This document shows, piece by piece, positions 43,848-52,265 of a stretch of DNA of 64,000 bases (its first letter is position 1; each line of letters starts with the position of its first letter). Origin of the DNA: CBDCLY01 sp965218715. Lineage in GTDB: Bacteria; Bacteroidota; Bacteroidia; Flavobacteriales_E; Vicingaceae. The DNA is taken from contig CBDCLY010000015.1 of NCBI GenBank assembly GCA_965218715.1, forward strand, positions 78,467 to 142,466, given 5' to 3'. Under the pieces are notes generated by a model. The model had not been told where the DNA came from. It worked only from the letters and a program-made list of their open reading frames with translations, and did no database searches. The position numbers and the translations under genes are program-made.

Positions 43848-44345
43848 ATGGCCACTGCCGAGAATAACTTATCCGAACATGATTTCGAGGCAATACCCTC
43901 AGCTGCAGATATGCAATTTGGTATAGTTGTCGCAGAGTGGAATCAAAAAATTACTTCTGGCCTTTTAAAAGGAGCCTATAGCACACTTCAAAAGTGTGGT
44001 GCCTCAAAAGAGAACATTCACGTGAAATACGTTCCTGGAAGTTTCGAGCTGCCATTGGGAGCACAATTCTTTTTAGAGCAAGGGCGAGTTGATGCTGTCA
44101 TCTGTTTGGGTTGTGTTATTCAAGGTGAAACCAAGCATTTCGATTTTGTTTGTGATGGAGTAAGTTCCGGCATCATGAACCTTAACCTTAAATACGGAAA
44201 ACCTGTAATTTTTGGAGTTTTGACTGACAATACACTTCAACAATCAATAGATAGAAGTGGTGGCAAACATGGCAACAAAGGAGACGAGGCGGCTGTTAGT
44301 GCCATAAAAATGGTAGCCTTAAAGGATAGCTTTAACTCGCTTTAG
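43848..44345 (+). CDS. ribH: 6,7-dimethyl-8-ribityllumazine synthase
   Basis: A 165-residue enzyme that condenses the pyrimidine and the butanone phosphate to lumazine, the penultimate step in riboflavin synthesis. VVAEWNQKITSGLLKGA, VPGSFELPLGAQ, LGCVIQGETKHFDFVCD (catalytic His) and GVLTDNTLQQSIDRSGGKHGNKG are conserved. Its partner ribBA is in the window at 54.3 kb, so the rib genes are scattered. The end overlaps the convergent DUF4442 gene by 14 bases. Confidence 0.94.
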   Translation: MATAENNLSEHDFEAIPSAADMQFGIVVAEWNQKITSGLLKGAYSTLQKCGASKENIHVKYVPGSFELPLGAQFFLEQGRVDAVICLGCVIQGETKHFDFVCDGVSSGIMNLNLKYGKPVIFGVLTDNTLQQSIDRSGGKHGNKGDEAAVSAIKMVALKDSFNSL

Positions 44346-44841
44346 TCTTTACTTTTTTCCAATCTTTAATTTGCCAAGTTGTTTTCACAATGCAAAGTAG
44401 ATTCTGATCACTATCGTGTAATTCAATCTCACAAGTGCTTAAAGCTATTCCATTTGCAGCAATTTGATCGACAATCTCTGATTGAAACTTCTCTTCAATT
44501 AAAATAAAGCTTGCGATGGCAGTGGATTTTCCCTGGTAATGATATTCCACCTCAATGTGCTTCATAATGAGCCGATATTTTTTGGCTTCTAATCGGTACA
44601 ACAAAAGCAAACCAGAAGCAAATTCAGCTGCGGTAGCTAATCCACAAGCATGTAAGCCTTTGATGTGATTCAGATTGCTTTTCCGATAGGGCATTCGAAC
44701 CTGAACCTCATTTTTGTTTAGTTTTAATAAACGAAAGCGGTGTGGTTTATTGAATGGAATCAATCGATCCAGTAAAAAATTCAATTTCCACCTCCCCCAT
44801 TTTGATTCTTGAGCTTGGTCAATTAGTTGATTAAAATCCAT
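44332..44841 (-). CDS. DUF4442 hotdog-fold protein
   Basis: A 169-residue protein with the DUF4442 pattern, a hotdog-fold domain related to acyl-CoA thioesterases: NPHRFRLLKLNKNEVQVRMPYRKSN-like start (here FNKPHRFRLLKL), GLHACGLATAAEFASGLLLLY and EVEYHYQGKSTAIASF. A substrate cannot be assigned. Single gene between convergent ribH and the divergent DksA-like gene. Confidence 0.78.
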   Translation of the reverse strand: MDFNQLIDQAQESKWGRWKLNFLLDRLIPFNKPHRFRLLKLNKNEVQVRMPYRKSNLNHIKGLHACGLATAAEFASGLLLLYRLEAKKYRLIMKHIEVEYHYQGKSTAIASFILIEEKFQSEIVDQIAANGIALSTCEIELHDSDQNLLCIVKTTWQIKDWKKVKTKAS

Positions 44842-44876
44842 ATAATGAGTTTCAGAATATTAGTAAAGGTATGTAA

Positions 44877-45209
44877 ATGAAAGAAGCAGATTTAAACCTA
44901 TTAAAAGAGAAACTAGAAAATAACCTGACTCAAATCAATCATGACATTGTTGAATTAAAAGAAATGGTTAAACCAATTGCGCCAGAAAACGCAATAGGAA
45001 GAATATCTAGAATGGACGCCATTAACAATAAAAGCGTAAATGAAGCAGCCCTAAGGAAAGCAAAAATAAAGCAAGTCGCAATTGAGGATGCCTTGAGCAG
45101 AATTAATCAGGCTGATTTCGGAATCTGCTTAAGATGTGGAAAGGCCATTCCATTAGGTAGATTGGTTCTTAGACCTCAAAGCAAATCCTGTGTTTCTTGT
45201 GCTCATTAA
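44877..45209 (+). CDS. TraR/DksA-type zinc finger protein
   Basis: A 110-residue protein: an N-terminal coiled-coil (about 1-75) followed by a DksA zinc finger with ICLRCGKAIPLGRL and CVSCAH (four-cysteine ligands, C-x2-C ... C-x2-C). This is the secondary-channel RNA polymerase regulator architecture of DksA and TraR, though shorter than E. coli DksA. The acidic tip residues of DksA are not obviously conserved, so ppGpp-type activity is uncertain. Confidence 0.83.
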   Translation: MKEADLNLLKEKLENNLTQINHDIVELKEMVKPIAPENAIGRISRMDAINNKSVNEAALRKAKIKQVAIEDALSRINQADFGICLRCGKAIPLGRLVLRPQSKSCVSCAH

Positions 45210-45244
45210 ACCTAATAAAGACGAATAAAGCCAATAGCTTTCAC

Positions 45245-45252
45245 TACCTTTG
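45245..45252 (+). promoter_or_regulatory. -7 box upstream of the FKBP gene
   Basis: TACCTTTG, a match to TAnnTTTG, ending 26 bases before the ATG. No TTG at ideal -33 spacing. Confidence 0.42.
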
Positions 45253-45278
45253 CGGCCTTAAAAAAATAAAGCAATATT

Positions 45279-45707
45279 ATGTCAACAGCAAGTAAAGGAA
45301 ATACAGTAAAAGTGCATTACACAGGTACTTTAACAGACAACAGCATTTTTGATAGCTCAAGAGAAAGAGAGCCATTAGAATTTACAGTAGGCGCAGGACA
45401 AATGATTCCTGGATTTGACGCTGCAGTAGAGGGAATGGCGATTGGTGATCAAAAGAAAGTGGAGATCCCATTCGCAGAGGCTTATGGTCCAAAAAGCGAT
45501 GAAGCAATGATTAAAGTTGATAAATCTCAATTGCCTGAAGGAATGACTCCAGAAGTTGGAATGCAATTAGAAGCATCTCAACCAGATGGAAGAACTCAAG
45601 TATTATTGATTGCAGAAGTTCATGATGACCAAGTGACTTTAGATGCAAATCATCCTCTTGCAGGAAAAGATTTAATCTTTGATATTGAGTTGGTTGAAGT
45701 CAACTAA
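45279..45707 (+). CDS. FKBP-type peptidyl-prolyl isomerase, SlyD-like
   Basis: A 142-residue SlyD-type FKBP: VKVHYTGTLTDNSIFDSS, GAGQMIPGFDAAVEGMAIGDQKKV, the IF (insert-in-flap) domain in the middle (PKSDEAMIKVDKSQLPEG), and LDANHPLAGKDLIFDIELV. No His-rich C-terminal tail as in E. coli SlyD, so nickel binding is not expected. It folds proteins at proline bonds. A bidirectional terminator follows. Confidence 0.9.
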   Translation: MSTASKGNTVKVHYTGTLTDNSIFDSSREREPLEFTVGAGQMIPGFDAAVEGMAIGDQKKVEIPFAEAYGPKSDEAMIKVDKSQLPEGMTPEVGMQLEASQPDGRTQVLLIAEVHDDQVTLDANHPLAGKDLIFDIELVEVN

Positions 45708-45724
45708 TTTTAGTTTTCAAACTT

Positions 45725-45752
45725 AAAAAAAGCCCATTATATGGGCTTTTTT
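45725..45752. terminator. Bidirectional terminator between FKBP and zinc-ribbon genes
   Basis: AAAAAAGCCCAT, TAT loop, ATGGGCTTTTTT: a perfect 12-bp stem with T runs on both strands, placed between two convergent genes. Confidence 0.85.
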
Positions 45753-45758
45753 TTGCTT

Positions 45759-46124
45759 TTAATGCTGGTTAAGTTCTATTTCACTTTGACAGATGATGTC
45801 AAACTTTCCACTGCTCTTTTCCATGTATCCAAAATCATAGGAGAAGACGCATGTCTGCCCTTCTTGGATGACTTGTTGCGTAAAAAAATTGAAATTGAAA
45901 CCCATCATTAACAGTTGATCGCGCTCAATGTCCTCGGTTTTCTTTAAACTAATTTTTGCTAAAATTCTACGGTTTTTCCTTAACCTGGCATTTACTTTTC
46001 GGATGTTTTGATTTTCAATACTGTTTTCTCGGTTATGGTAGGCATTCCTGCACAGATCCTCACAAAATTTTTTATCAGATCTACCAATCAATCTTCGCTT
46101 ACATTCAAGGCATAACTTTTCCAT
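45759..46124 (-). CDS. Zinc-ribbon protein of unknown role
   Basis: A 121-residue protein. The N-terminus has a C-x2-C ... C-x3-C zinc-binding ribbon (CLECKRRLIGRSDKKFCEDLCRNAYHNR, spanning residues 5-32), similar to DUF2116-type ribbons. A basic helix (NARLRKNRRILAKI) and an RDQLLMMGFNFNFFTQ block follow; the pattern recurs in Bacteroidota hypothetical proteins. Nucleic-acid binding is plausible, not shown. It is transcribed away from the promoter region of xerD, whose stop it approaches by 19 bases. Confidence 0.72.
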   Translation of the reverse strand: MEKLCLECKRRLIGRSDKKFCEDLCRNAYHNRENSIENQNIRKVNARLRKNRRILAKISLKKTEDIERDQLLMMGFNFNFFTQQVIQEGQTCVFSYDFGYMEKSSGKFDIICQSEIELNQH

Positions 46125-46143
46125 GCCTTAAAATTAAATGCTC

Positions 46144-47049
46144 TTATTGATTTGCCCTAGGATGAAATTCTTTCAAAGCCTCCCTTAAATATTGCCGATC
46201 TAAGTGAGTATATATTTCTGTTGTGGTGATGGATTCGTGTCCTAACATTTCTTGAATTGCTCTTAGATCTGCACCCCCGTCTACTAAGTGAGTCGCAAAT
46301 GAATGTCTAAAAGTATGGGGACTAACTGTCTTTTGTAGTCCAATTTTTTCGGACAAATTTTTTATAATTGTGAAAATCATGACACGACTTAATTTGCCAC
46401 CTCTCCGATTTAAGAACAAGATATCTTCAGAACCTTTCTTTATTTTGAGATGATTTCGGTATTGCTCTTGATAAAATTGAATGTATTTCAAAGCAGTTTT
46501 TCCAATTGGAATTAAACGCTCTTTGCTTCCTTTTCCTTCAACTAAAATAAATCCTTCATTGCCCATCAGTTTAGAGCATTTCAAATTGCACAATTCCGAA
46601 ACTCGAAGTCCACAAGAGTATAAAGTCTCCAGCATGGCCCTGTTTCGTTCTCCTTCTGGACTACTTAAATCAATGGCGGCTATTAGTTGATCAATTTCCG
46701 AAATGGACAACACCTCTGGTAATTTTCTACCAATTTTAGGAGCTTCCAATAGGGCAGTTGGGTCATCCTTAACCACATCTTCTAACAATAGAAAACGATA
46801 ATAAGCCTTTAACCCTGAAATTATCCTTGCCTGGCTCCTTGCCGAAATTCCCATTTCATAAAGCCAATGAAGGAATTCACTAAAATGATTTTCAGTTAGT
46901 TCTTGAAAACCATAATCATATCCTTTTATTGATTGATATTCACCGAATTTTTGTACATCTCTAAGGTAGGCTTCAACCGAATTAATTGATAGCGATCTCT
47001 CCAATTGAAGATAGACTTTAAATCCCTTGTGAAAATTGTTCCACTTCAT
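46144..47049 (-). CDS. xerD: Tyrosine recombinase XerD
   Basis: A 301-residue site-specific recombinase for chromosome dimer resolution. The N-terminal SAM-like domain is intact, and the catalytic residues are all found: R149 (SCGLRVSEL), K173 (GKGSKER), H245 and R248 (HTFRHSFATH), H271 (MLGHES) and nucleophile Tyr280 (EIYTHL). Length and sequence fit a housekeeping Xer rather than an integron or phage integrase. Divergent from aroQ with only 30 bases between them. Confidence 0.92.
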   Translation of the reverse strand: MKWNNFHKGFKVYLQLERSLSINSVEAYLRDVQKFGEYQSIKGYDYGFQELTENHFSEFLHWLYEMGISARSQARIISGLKAYYRFLLLEDVVKDDPTALLEAPKIGRKLPEVLSISEIDQLIAAIDLSSPEGERNRAMLETLYSCGLRVSELCNLKCSKLMGNEGFILVEGKGSKERLIPIGKTALKYIQFYQEQYRNHLKIKKGSEDILFLNRRGGKLSRVMIFTIIKNLSEKIGLQKTVSPHTFRHSFATHLVDGGADLRAIQEMLGHESITTTEIYTHLDRQYLREALKEFHPRANQ

Positions 47050-47054
47050 GGATA

Positions 47055-47086
47055 CAAATGTATAATTTTGAAAGGCGTCATGTCAA
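47055..47086 (-). promoter_or_regulatory. Promoter of xerD
   Basis: On the minus strand TTG (47086-47084), a 21-base spacer and TACATTTG (47062-47055) form a full Bacteroidota promoter whose -7 box ends five bases before the xerD ATG. It lies directly against the aroQ -7 box. Confidence 0.55.
47063..47070 (+). promoter_or_regulatory. -7 box of aroQ
   Basis: TAATTTTG, a match to TAnnTTTG, ends nine bases before the aroQ ATG and touches the xerD -7 box. A TTG lies 24 bases upstream, slightly too far. Confidence 0.48.
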
Positions 47087-47508
47087 TAAAAAAGATCCTT
47101 ATCATCAATGGGCCCAATTTAAATTTATTGGGTAAAAGAGAACCGGAAATATATGGTAATCTCTCTTTTGAATCGGCTCTTGATCAGTTTAAAGAAGACT
47201 TTTCTGGCCTTGAAATCACTTATTATCAATCCAACATTGAGGGAGAGATCATTAATGAAATACAGGCCGCAGATCAAAACTATTTTGGCATCATTCTAAA
47301 TGCAGGTGGATACACTCATACCTCAGTTGCTATTGCAGATACAATTGCTGCAATTTTAACTCCTTGTATAGAAGTACATATTTCTCAACCAGCGGCTAGA
47401 GAAATTGAGCGCCACATTTCTTTAATTGCAAAAGCCGTTAAAGGGAGCATCTCAGGATTTGGGATGGATTCTTATTATTTGGCATTATCACATTTTAATA
47501 GACTATGA
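47080..47508 (+). CDS. aroQ: 3-dehydroquinate dehydratase, type II
   Basis: A 142-residue type II dehydroquinase of the shikimate pathway. The NGPNLNLLGKREPEIYG block with the catalytic Tyr, NAGGYTHTSVAIADT and the active-site His loop IEVHISQPAAREIERH are present. The ATG at 47080 gives the expected N-terminus; the upstream open frame is not conserved. The stop overlaps the next gene by four bases. Confidence 0.94.
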   Translation: MSIKKILIINGPNLNLLGKREPEIYGNLSFESALDQFKEDFSGLEITYYQSNIEGEIINEIQAADQNYFGIILNAGGYTHTSVAIADTIAAILTPCIEVHISQPAAREIERHISLIAKAVKGSISGFGMDSYYLALSHFNRL

Positions 47509-48041
47509 AAAGACTACTTCTTATTATCGCCCTATTGGGAATAAACTCAATTGCTTTAAAAGCTCAAAAAGGAATGCAATTTCCGGAGATCTCTACCTTG
47601 GACTTAAATGACAAAGCAGTGACTGTTCCAAATGACACTGACGGAAAATTCTCATTAATAGGTGTCGCATTTTCTGAAAAGGCCCAAGAAGCATTGTACT
47701 CTTGGAGTTCTCCCATTTTTAGTGAGTTTATGGATGACAATAACATGTCTTCCTTGGTCTATGACCCAAATGTTCACCTTATCTTAATGTTTACTGGGGC
47801 TAACCAAGTGGCTTATGGCAATGCCAAGAAAAAAATAATTGAGGGCACTGATGAAAGCCTAAAAGACAATATCCTCTTGTACAAAGGAAACATGGAAGAT
47901 TACCGGGTAAAATTAAAAATGAAGGACAGAAAACAACCCTATTTCTTTGTTTTAGACAAGACTGGAAAAATCATTTACACCACAAAAGGTCGTTATAATG
48001 TCCAAACCTTAAAAGAGGTTGGGGATTTAATAGAGGAATAA
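47505..48041 (+). CDS. Exported thioredoxin-fold-like protein without CXXC
   Basis: A 178-residue protein with a signal peptide (about 1-20). The remainder resembles a thioredoxin-like domain: the GKFSLIGVAFSEKAQEALYSWSSPIF segment is where the active site would lie, but there is no CxxC and no cysteine at all. The end, YFFVLDKTGKIIYTTKGRYNVQTLKEVGDLIEE, has the cis-Pro region and final helix. ATP10-type and peroxiredoxin-like families are alternatives. The overlap with aroQ (four bases) implies cotranscription. Function unknown. Confidence 0.6.
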   Translation: MKRLLLIIALLGINSIALKAQKGMQFPEISTLDLNDKAVTVPNDTDGKFSLIGVAFSEKAQEALYSWSSPIFSEFMDDNNMSSLVYDPNVHLILMFTGANQVAYGNAKKKIIEGTDESLKDNILLYKGNMEDYRVKLKMKDRKQPYFFVLDKTGKIIYTTKGRYNVQTLKEVGDLIEE

Positions 48042-48058
48042 ATGCTTAACTTTTGAAA

Positions 48059-50128
48059 ATGAAGACCGATTTGATTCGTTGCACTTTTATTCTTGGTATT
48101 GTTTTGTTCTCTTTAAAATCTAAAGCCCAAAACCCTAGTTTTAAATGGGCAAATAAAATAGGCTATTCTCAACCAGACATCGCTGCTTCTATTACAACAG
48201 ATAAAGCTGAGAATGTATATTCTACTGGTCTTTTTGCCGCACTTACAGATTTTGACCCTGGTGCTGATACCTTCCTTATTTATTCGATTGGATATTGGGA
48301 TGTTTATGTTCAAAAACTAGATAAGCTCGGTAATTTCGAATGGGCAATATCTTTTGGTGGAAATGGAACTGAAGGTTCCTCAGATTGCATAGTGGATCAG
48401 GATAAAAATGTTTACATCATTGGGACATTTTCTGACACAGTTGATTTTGATCCTGGTAGTGGCAAATTCGACATGGTTTCAAATAGTATTTATGATGGCT
48501 ACATCTTAAAATTAGATAGCAATGGTGTCTTTGTTTGGGCAAAACAGTTGAAAGGGAATACCAGGTGTAACCCTCAAGCATTGGAATTTGACAAAGAAGG
48601 AAATCTATACTTGACAGGAACTTTCGAAGGAACAGTTGATTTTGATACCGATACAGGAACTACAAACTATACTACTTATGGTTCAGCTGACATTTTTATT
48701 CAAAAATTAAGTCCTCTTGGCAATACAGTTTGGACAAAACAAATTGGCGGACCTATTCGAGATTTCTCCTACCACATTGTTGTAGATTCTTCTAAAAATT
48801 CATACATAACTGGCAAATTTGCAAACACAGTAGATTTTGATCCTAGCTCGAATACCAATTTTTTACACTCGAGGAAAATTAATTCTAATGATGCATTTGT
48901 TTTAAAAATAGATTCGGCAGGTACATTTGTTTGGGTAAAACAATTAGCCGGAACTAGTAACGTAGAAGGCACAAGCCTTGGGCTATTTTCAAACAAACTT
49001 AGCATTGCAGGTGATTTTATTGATACTTTAGACTTGGATCCAGGATCAGGAATTGTGAGTCATGTCTCAAATGGTGATAGAGATGTTTATCTACTGGATT
49101 TAGATTTAAACGGAAATTATTTGTGGGGTACTAGTTTTGGAGGGCCTGGTCAAGATACTCCAGGCGAAATTTCAGTGGATTATTTAGGCAATTTATTTGT
49201 TGGAGGAAGTTTTGAAGATTCTGTAGATTTTAATCCCTATCCAGGAGTTAGTGAAAAAAAGTCTAATGGATATTTAGATGCATTCCTCCTAAAATTTGAT
49301 GGTCAAAGAAGTTTTAAATGGGTAAGTCACTTTGGTGGTCCATTATGGGACGAAACAAAATCAATTGCGGTTGACAATAAAGGAGGCTTACTAATGTCAG
49401 GAGAATTTAATTTAACTGTTGATTTTAATCCCGGTAGCGGCATATTTAATATGGGTTCAAAAGGACTAGATGATATCTACAATTTAAAGCTTAGTGAATG
49501 CGGGAATCCAACAAAAAGTGATGTTGTTTCTGCTTGTGTATCTTATACTTGGATTGATGGAAATACCTACACTTCAAGTAATTTCTCGGCAACCCATATC
49601 ATCCCAGCTTCTTTTGGCTGTGATACCATCGTTTCCCTTTTCCTAAATCTTACCACAATTGATACCATTGTCTATCAAAACGGAACTACATTATTTTCAA
49701 ATGCAACTGCATCTAGCTTTCAATGGCTAGATTGCAATAATAACTATAGTCCAATACAAGGTGCAAATTCCTACTTATTTAATTCAAGTAGCAATGGTTC
49801 TTACGCCCTTCAAATCATAAAAAATGGCTGCATCGATACCACCAATTGTGTTAATATAATCGGAGTTGGGCTTGAAGAAAATGAAGGATTTGATAGCATA
49901 AGCCTATTTCCAAATCCAGGTAGTAATCGATTTACAATTAGCTTAAATGAGTTAAGCGAAAAAGTTGAAATACGTATAAGCAACATTAAAGGGCAATTGG
50001 TTTTTACTAAAGAATTTCAAAATCATAAGAACTTGGAGCTCATTCCTAATCTTTCCGATGGAATTTACCTGCTTGAAATAAAAACTGAAAAAGGCTCTAA
50101 ACATTTAAAATTGGCCATTAATAAATGA
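48059..50128 (+). CDS. T9SS-exported beta-propeller protein with VDFDPG repeats
   Basis: A 689-residue secreted protein. A signal peptide (about 1-23) is followed by about seven repeats of roughly 55-70 residues, each with a W[AT/V]KQ-type strand and a conserved VDFDPG (or LDLDPG, VDFNPY) turn, an SBBP-type propeller. A Cys-rich module with CGNPTKSDVVSACVSYTWIDGNTYTSS follows at about 480, and a type A sorting domain ends the protein (LFPNPGSNRFTISL, LVFTKEF, LSDGIYLLEIKTEKGS). I chose the ATG at 48059 over a TTG two codons upstream. RidA overlaps its stop by four bases. Confidence 0.85.
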   Translation: MKTDLIRCTFILGIVLFSLKSKAQNPSFKWANKIGYSQPDIAASITTDKAENVYSTGLFAALTDFDPGADTFLIYSIGYWDVYVQKLDKLGNFEWAISFGGNGTEGSSDCIVDQDKNVYIIGTFSDTVDFDPGSGKFDMVSNSIYDGYILKLDSNGVFVWAKQLKGNTRCNPQALEFDKEGNLYLTGTFEGTVDFDTDTGTTNYTTYGSADIFIQKLSPLGNTVWTKQIGGPIRDFSYHIVVDSSKNSYITGKFANTVDFDPSSNTNFLHSRKINSNDAFVLKIDSAGTFVWVKQLAGTSNVEGTSLGLFSNKLSIAGDFIDTLDLDPGSGIVSHVSNGDRDVYLLDLDLNGNYLWGTSFGGPGQDTPGEISVDYLGNLFVGGSFEDSVDFNPYPGVSEKKSNGYLDAFLLKFDGQRSFKWVSHFGGPLWDETKSIAVDNKGGLLMSGEFNLTVDFNPGSGIFNMGSKGLDDIYNLKLSECGNPTKSDVVSACVSYTWIDGNTYTSSNFSATHIIPASFGCDTIVSLFLNLTTIDTIVYQNGTTLFSNATASSFQWLDCNNNYSPIQGANSYLFNSSSNGSYALQIIKNGCIDTTNCVNIIGVGLEENEGFDSISLFPNPGSNRFTISLNELSEKVEIRISNIKGQLVFTKEFQNHKNLELIPNLSDGIYLLEIKTEKGSKHLKLAINK

Positions 50129-50511
50129 AGAAAATAATCAAAACGGATAATGCTCCTAGCCCAATAGGCCCATACAATCAGGCCATCATAGCAAATGGTG
50201 TCCTTTATACTTCTGGACAAATTGCAATTGATCCTACAACTAATGAATTAAAAATTGAAAATCTAGAGGAAGAAACCTTATTGGTAATGGAAAATTTGAA
50301 AGCCGTGTTAGCTGCCGCTGAATTGACTTTCGATCATGTTGTAAAGGCAAGTATTTTTTTATCAGACATGAATAGTTTTTCTAGAGTAAATGCAGTTTAC
50401 AATCAATACTTTAAAGAAGGGATGGCTCCGGCAAGAGAAACTGTTGAAGTGGCCTGCCTGCCTAAAAGCGTAAATGTTGAAATTTCTATGATTGCTGTAA
50501 AAGGGGATTAA
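50125..50511 (+). CDS. RidA family enamine/imine deaminase
   Basis: A 128-residue RidA protein. APSPIGPYNQAIIANGVLYTSGQIAIDP is the family signature, and the key Arg is in PARETVEVACLP. It clears reactive 2-aminoacrylate formed by PLP enzymes. The start overlaps the T9SS gene and the stop overlaps the convergent M61 peptidase gene by four bases. Confidence 0.92.
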   Translation: MKKIIKTDNAPSPIGPYNQAIIANGVLYTSGQIAIDPTTNELKIENLEEETLLVMENLKAVLAAAELTFDHVVKASIFLSDMNSFSRVNAVYNQYFKEGMAPARETVEVACLPKSVNVEISMIAVKGD

Positions 50512-52169
50512 ATTGCTTTAACCTCGTATTCTGCATAATAAATTTCTTCTTTATTCGCCTTCAATTCAATTTCCTTGTGCATTCCTACTGCACTTACTAC
50601 TTGTAGAATAATTTGGTCTGAAAAGTAATTACTCCATTTGGACAAGTCATTCGCCAATGCATAGCCATTGATGCTCAGAATTTTATCTTGAACAGAAAGT
50701 CCGGCAATTGCTGCTGGAGAATTAGGATAAATACTGGTCACCTTATCATTCACATACCTGAACCCTAAATGAGCTTCATGAAACTCTTGACTTGGTAATC
50801 TTTCATATTGAAAACCTTTAAACTGAAAAGCTTCCTTTAATGAAGCATCAATATCTTCGTTTCCATTGATGAATTTTTCAAAAAATTCATCCAAATTAGT
50901 TCCTGCAAATTTCTCCACAGTTATCTTATAATCTTCTTCAGTAATGGCTTTATTCGATCGATAGAAATCAAGATAAAAAGACTTCATCACGTCATCAAAG
51001 GAATGCTCTCCTTTAGAATTTTTTCGAATGATCACATCCAACATGAGAGTAATTAATGCGCCTTCAACATAAATGGATGACTTTCTGTTTGGCACTCCTG
51101 GCACATAGCCATCTAACCAAGTGTCGAAGGAGGAATCTGCAACAGACATGTTTAAAACTCCAGGATTGTTAAAATGTCGTTCTAACAATTGCTTTAATGT
51201 TTTACAATATGCCGCCTCATTAAACACGCCTGACCTTTTCAGCATTTCATCACCATACCAAGTTGTTGCTCCTTCGGCTAAATAACCCAAGCGAGTATAG
51301 TTTTCCTTGCTAAAATCATAGGGAGATAATTCTTCTGGTCTAATTCTTTTAATGTTCCAAGTATGGAAAAGCTCATGTGAGCAAACCCCTAACAATTCAT
51401 TGTACTGGCCATTTTCTTCCATCAAATTGTATCCTGGGCCTAATAAAATTACTGTGCTATTGCTATGTTCTACGCCATGATATGCGCGGTGAGGTAAGAT
51501 TTGAAACAAGTAATGATATTCTTCACATGGGAAATCACCAAACAAGGCAACTTGAGCTCTTGTGTAATCAATAAAATCTTTCTCTATTCTTTTAAAATCA
51601 GGTTTACATTCCCCTTGGAACCACAAATGGAACAGGCAATCCGAAGATTCAAATTGATGATGTTGGAGACCAGCAGAAGCAATAAATGGGCTATCGGCCA
51701 GCTGATCAAAATTTTCTGCTTCAAAATTGAACTCTGATGTAGACTTTAATCCAGTGGCTACTTTAAACGATTTCGGCACATCTAATGAAACATGACATTT
51801 TTCATCTGGCAAATTTGGGACATAAAGGCAACAATTCACAGGATTGACATACATCTGACTTCCATCTATGAAAGTGGAACCTGCATTCAATTCAGATGAA
51901 TAATAATTGTAGTTTATATGTAGACTTTTTACACCCTCAGTGTTGATCAACCAAGCATCCTTGCTCACTTTTTTAAAATTAAGATCCTCTCCCCTTTCAG
52001 TCTTCACTTCGAATCTTTGAATGTTTTTTGCAAAATTTCCCAGTTCATACCTCCCGGGTCTCCAAGCTGGCAATTGTAATTTTATTACACCTTGTCCGTT
52101 CAATTCAATTGAAAACTGAATTTCTAGGTATTGACTTGCCGGCTTTGGCATTGAAAAATGATAATTCAT
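50508..52169 (-). CDS. M61 family metallopeptidase with PDZ domain
   Basis: A 553-residue peptidase of the glycyl aminopeptidase family. Zinc site: H265-E266-x2-H269 (SHELFHTWN) with the third ligand E299 (YLAEGATTWYG). The GVEHSNS motif (232-238) is the family's substrate-binding element. A PDZ domain lies at about 455-530 (NSPAAIAGLSVQDKILSINGY). There is no obvious signal peptide, so a cytoplasmic site is likely. Substrates are not known. Confidence 0.88.
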   Translation of the reverse strand: MNYHFSMPKPASQYLEIQFSIELNGQGVIKLQLPAWRPGRYELGNFAKNIQRFEVKTERGEDLNFKKVSKDAWLINTEGVKSLHINYNYYSSELNAGSTFIDGSQMYVNPVNCCLYVPNLPDEKCHVSLDVPKSFKVATGLKSTSEFNFEAENFDQLADSPFIASAGLQHHQFESSDCLFHLWFQGECKPDFKRIEKDFIDYTRAQVALFGDFPCEEYHYLFQILPHRAYHGVEHSNSTVILLGPGYNLMEENGQYNELLGVCSHELFHTWNIKRIRPEELSPYDFSKENYTRLGYLAEGATTWYGDEMLKRSGVFNEAAYCKTLKQLLERHFNNPGVLNMSVADSSFDTWLDGYVPGVPNRKSSIYVEGALITLMLDVIIRKNSKGEHSFDDVMKSFYLDFYRSNKAITEEDYKITVEKFAGTNLDEFFEKFINGNEDIDASLKEAFQFKGFQYERLPSQEFHEAHLGFRYVNDKVTSIYPNSPAAIAGLSVQDKILSINGYALANDLSKWSNYFSDQIILQVVSAVGMHKEIELKANKEEIYYAEYEVKAI

Positions 52170-52182
52170 GTTTTAAAATTAA

Positions 52183-52205
52183 TTCTTCTCTAAAGAAGAG
52201 AAGAA
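52183..52205. repeat. Inverted repeat upstream of the M61 peptidase
   Basis: TTCTTCTC (52183-52190) and GAGAAGAA (52198-52205) are perfectly complementary, separated by seven bases, in the divergent region between the peptidase and the UbiA gene. Purine/pyrimidine-biased; an operator is possible, and it lacks the T run expected of a terminator. Confidence 0.3.
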
Positions 52206-52253
52206 ATTTATTGTTAAAAACTGAGGAAGGATATTCTGATGATTGCTTTTCTC

Positions 52254-52261
52254 TAAATTTG
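52254..52261 (+). promoter_or_regulatory. -7 box abutting the UbiA gene start
   Basis: TAAATTTG, a match to TAnnTTTG, ends four bases before the ATG at 52266. The -33 region is not convincing. Confidence 0.4.
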
Positions 52262-52265
52262 AATC

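Noticed and set aside
46144..47049. Tyrosine recombinase as evidence of a mobile element or integrase
   Set aside because: Sequence, length and context (aroQ neighbour, no attachment sites, no phage or transfer genes) fit the housekeeping XerD.
48059..50128. DNA-level repeats in the VDFDPG gene as a CRISPR-like array
   Set aside because: Repeats are degenerate at the DNA level and in frame as protein blades; no constant repeat or spacer lengths.
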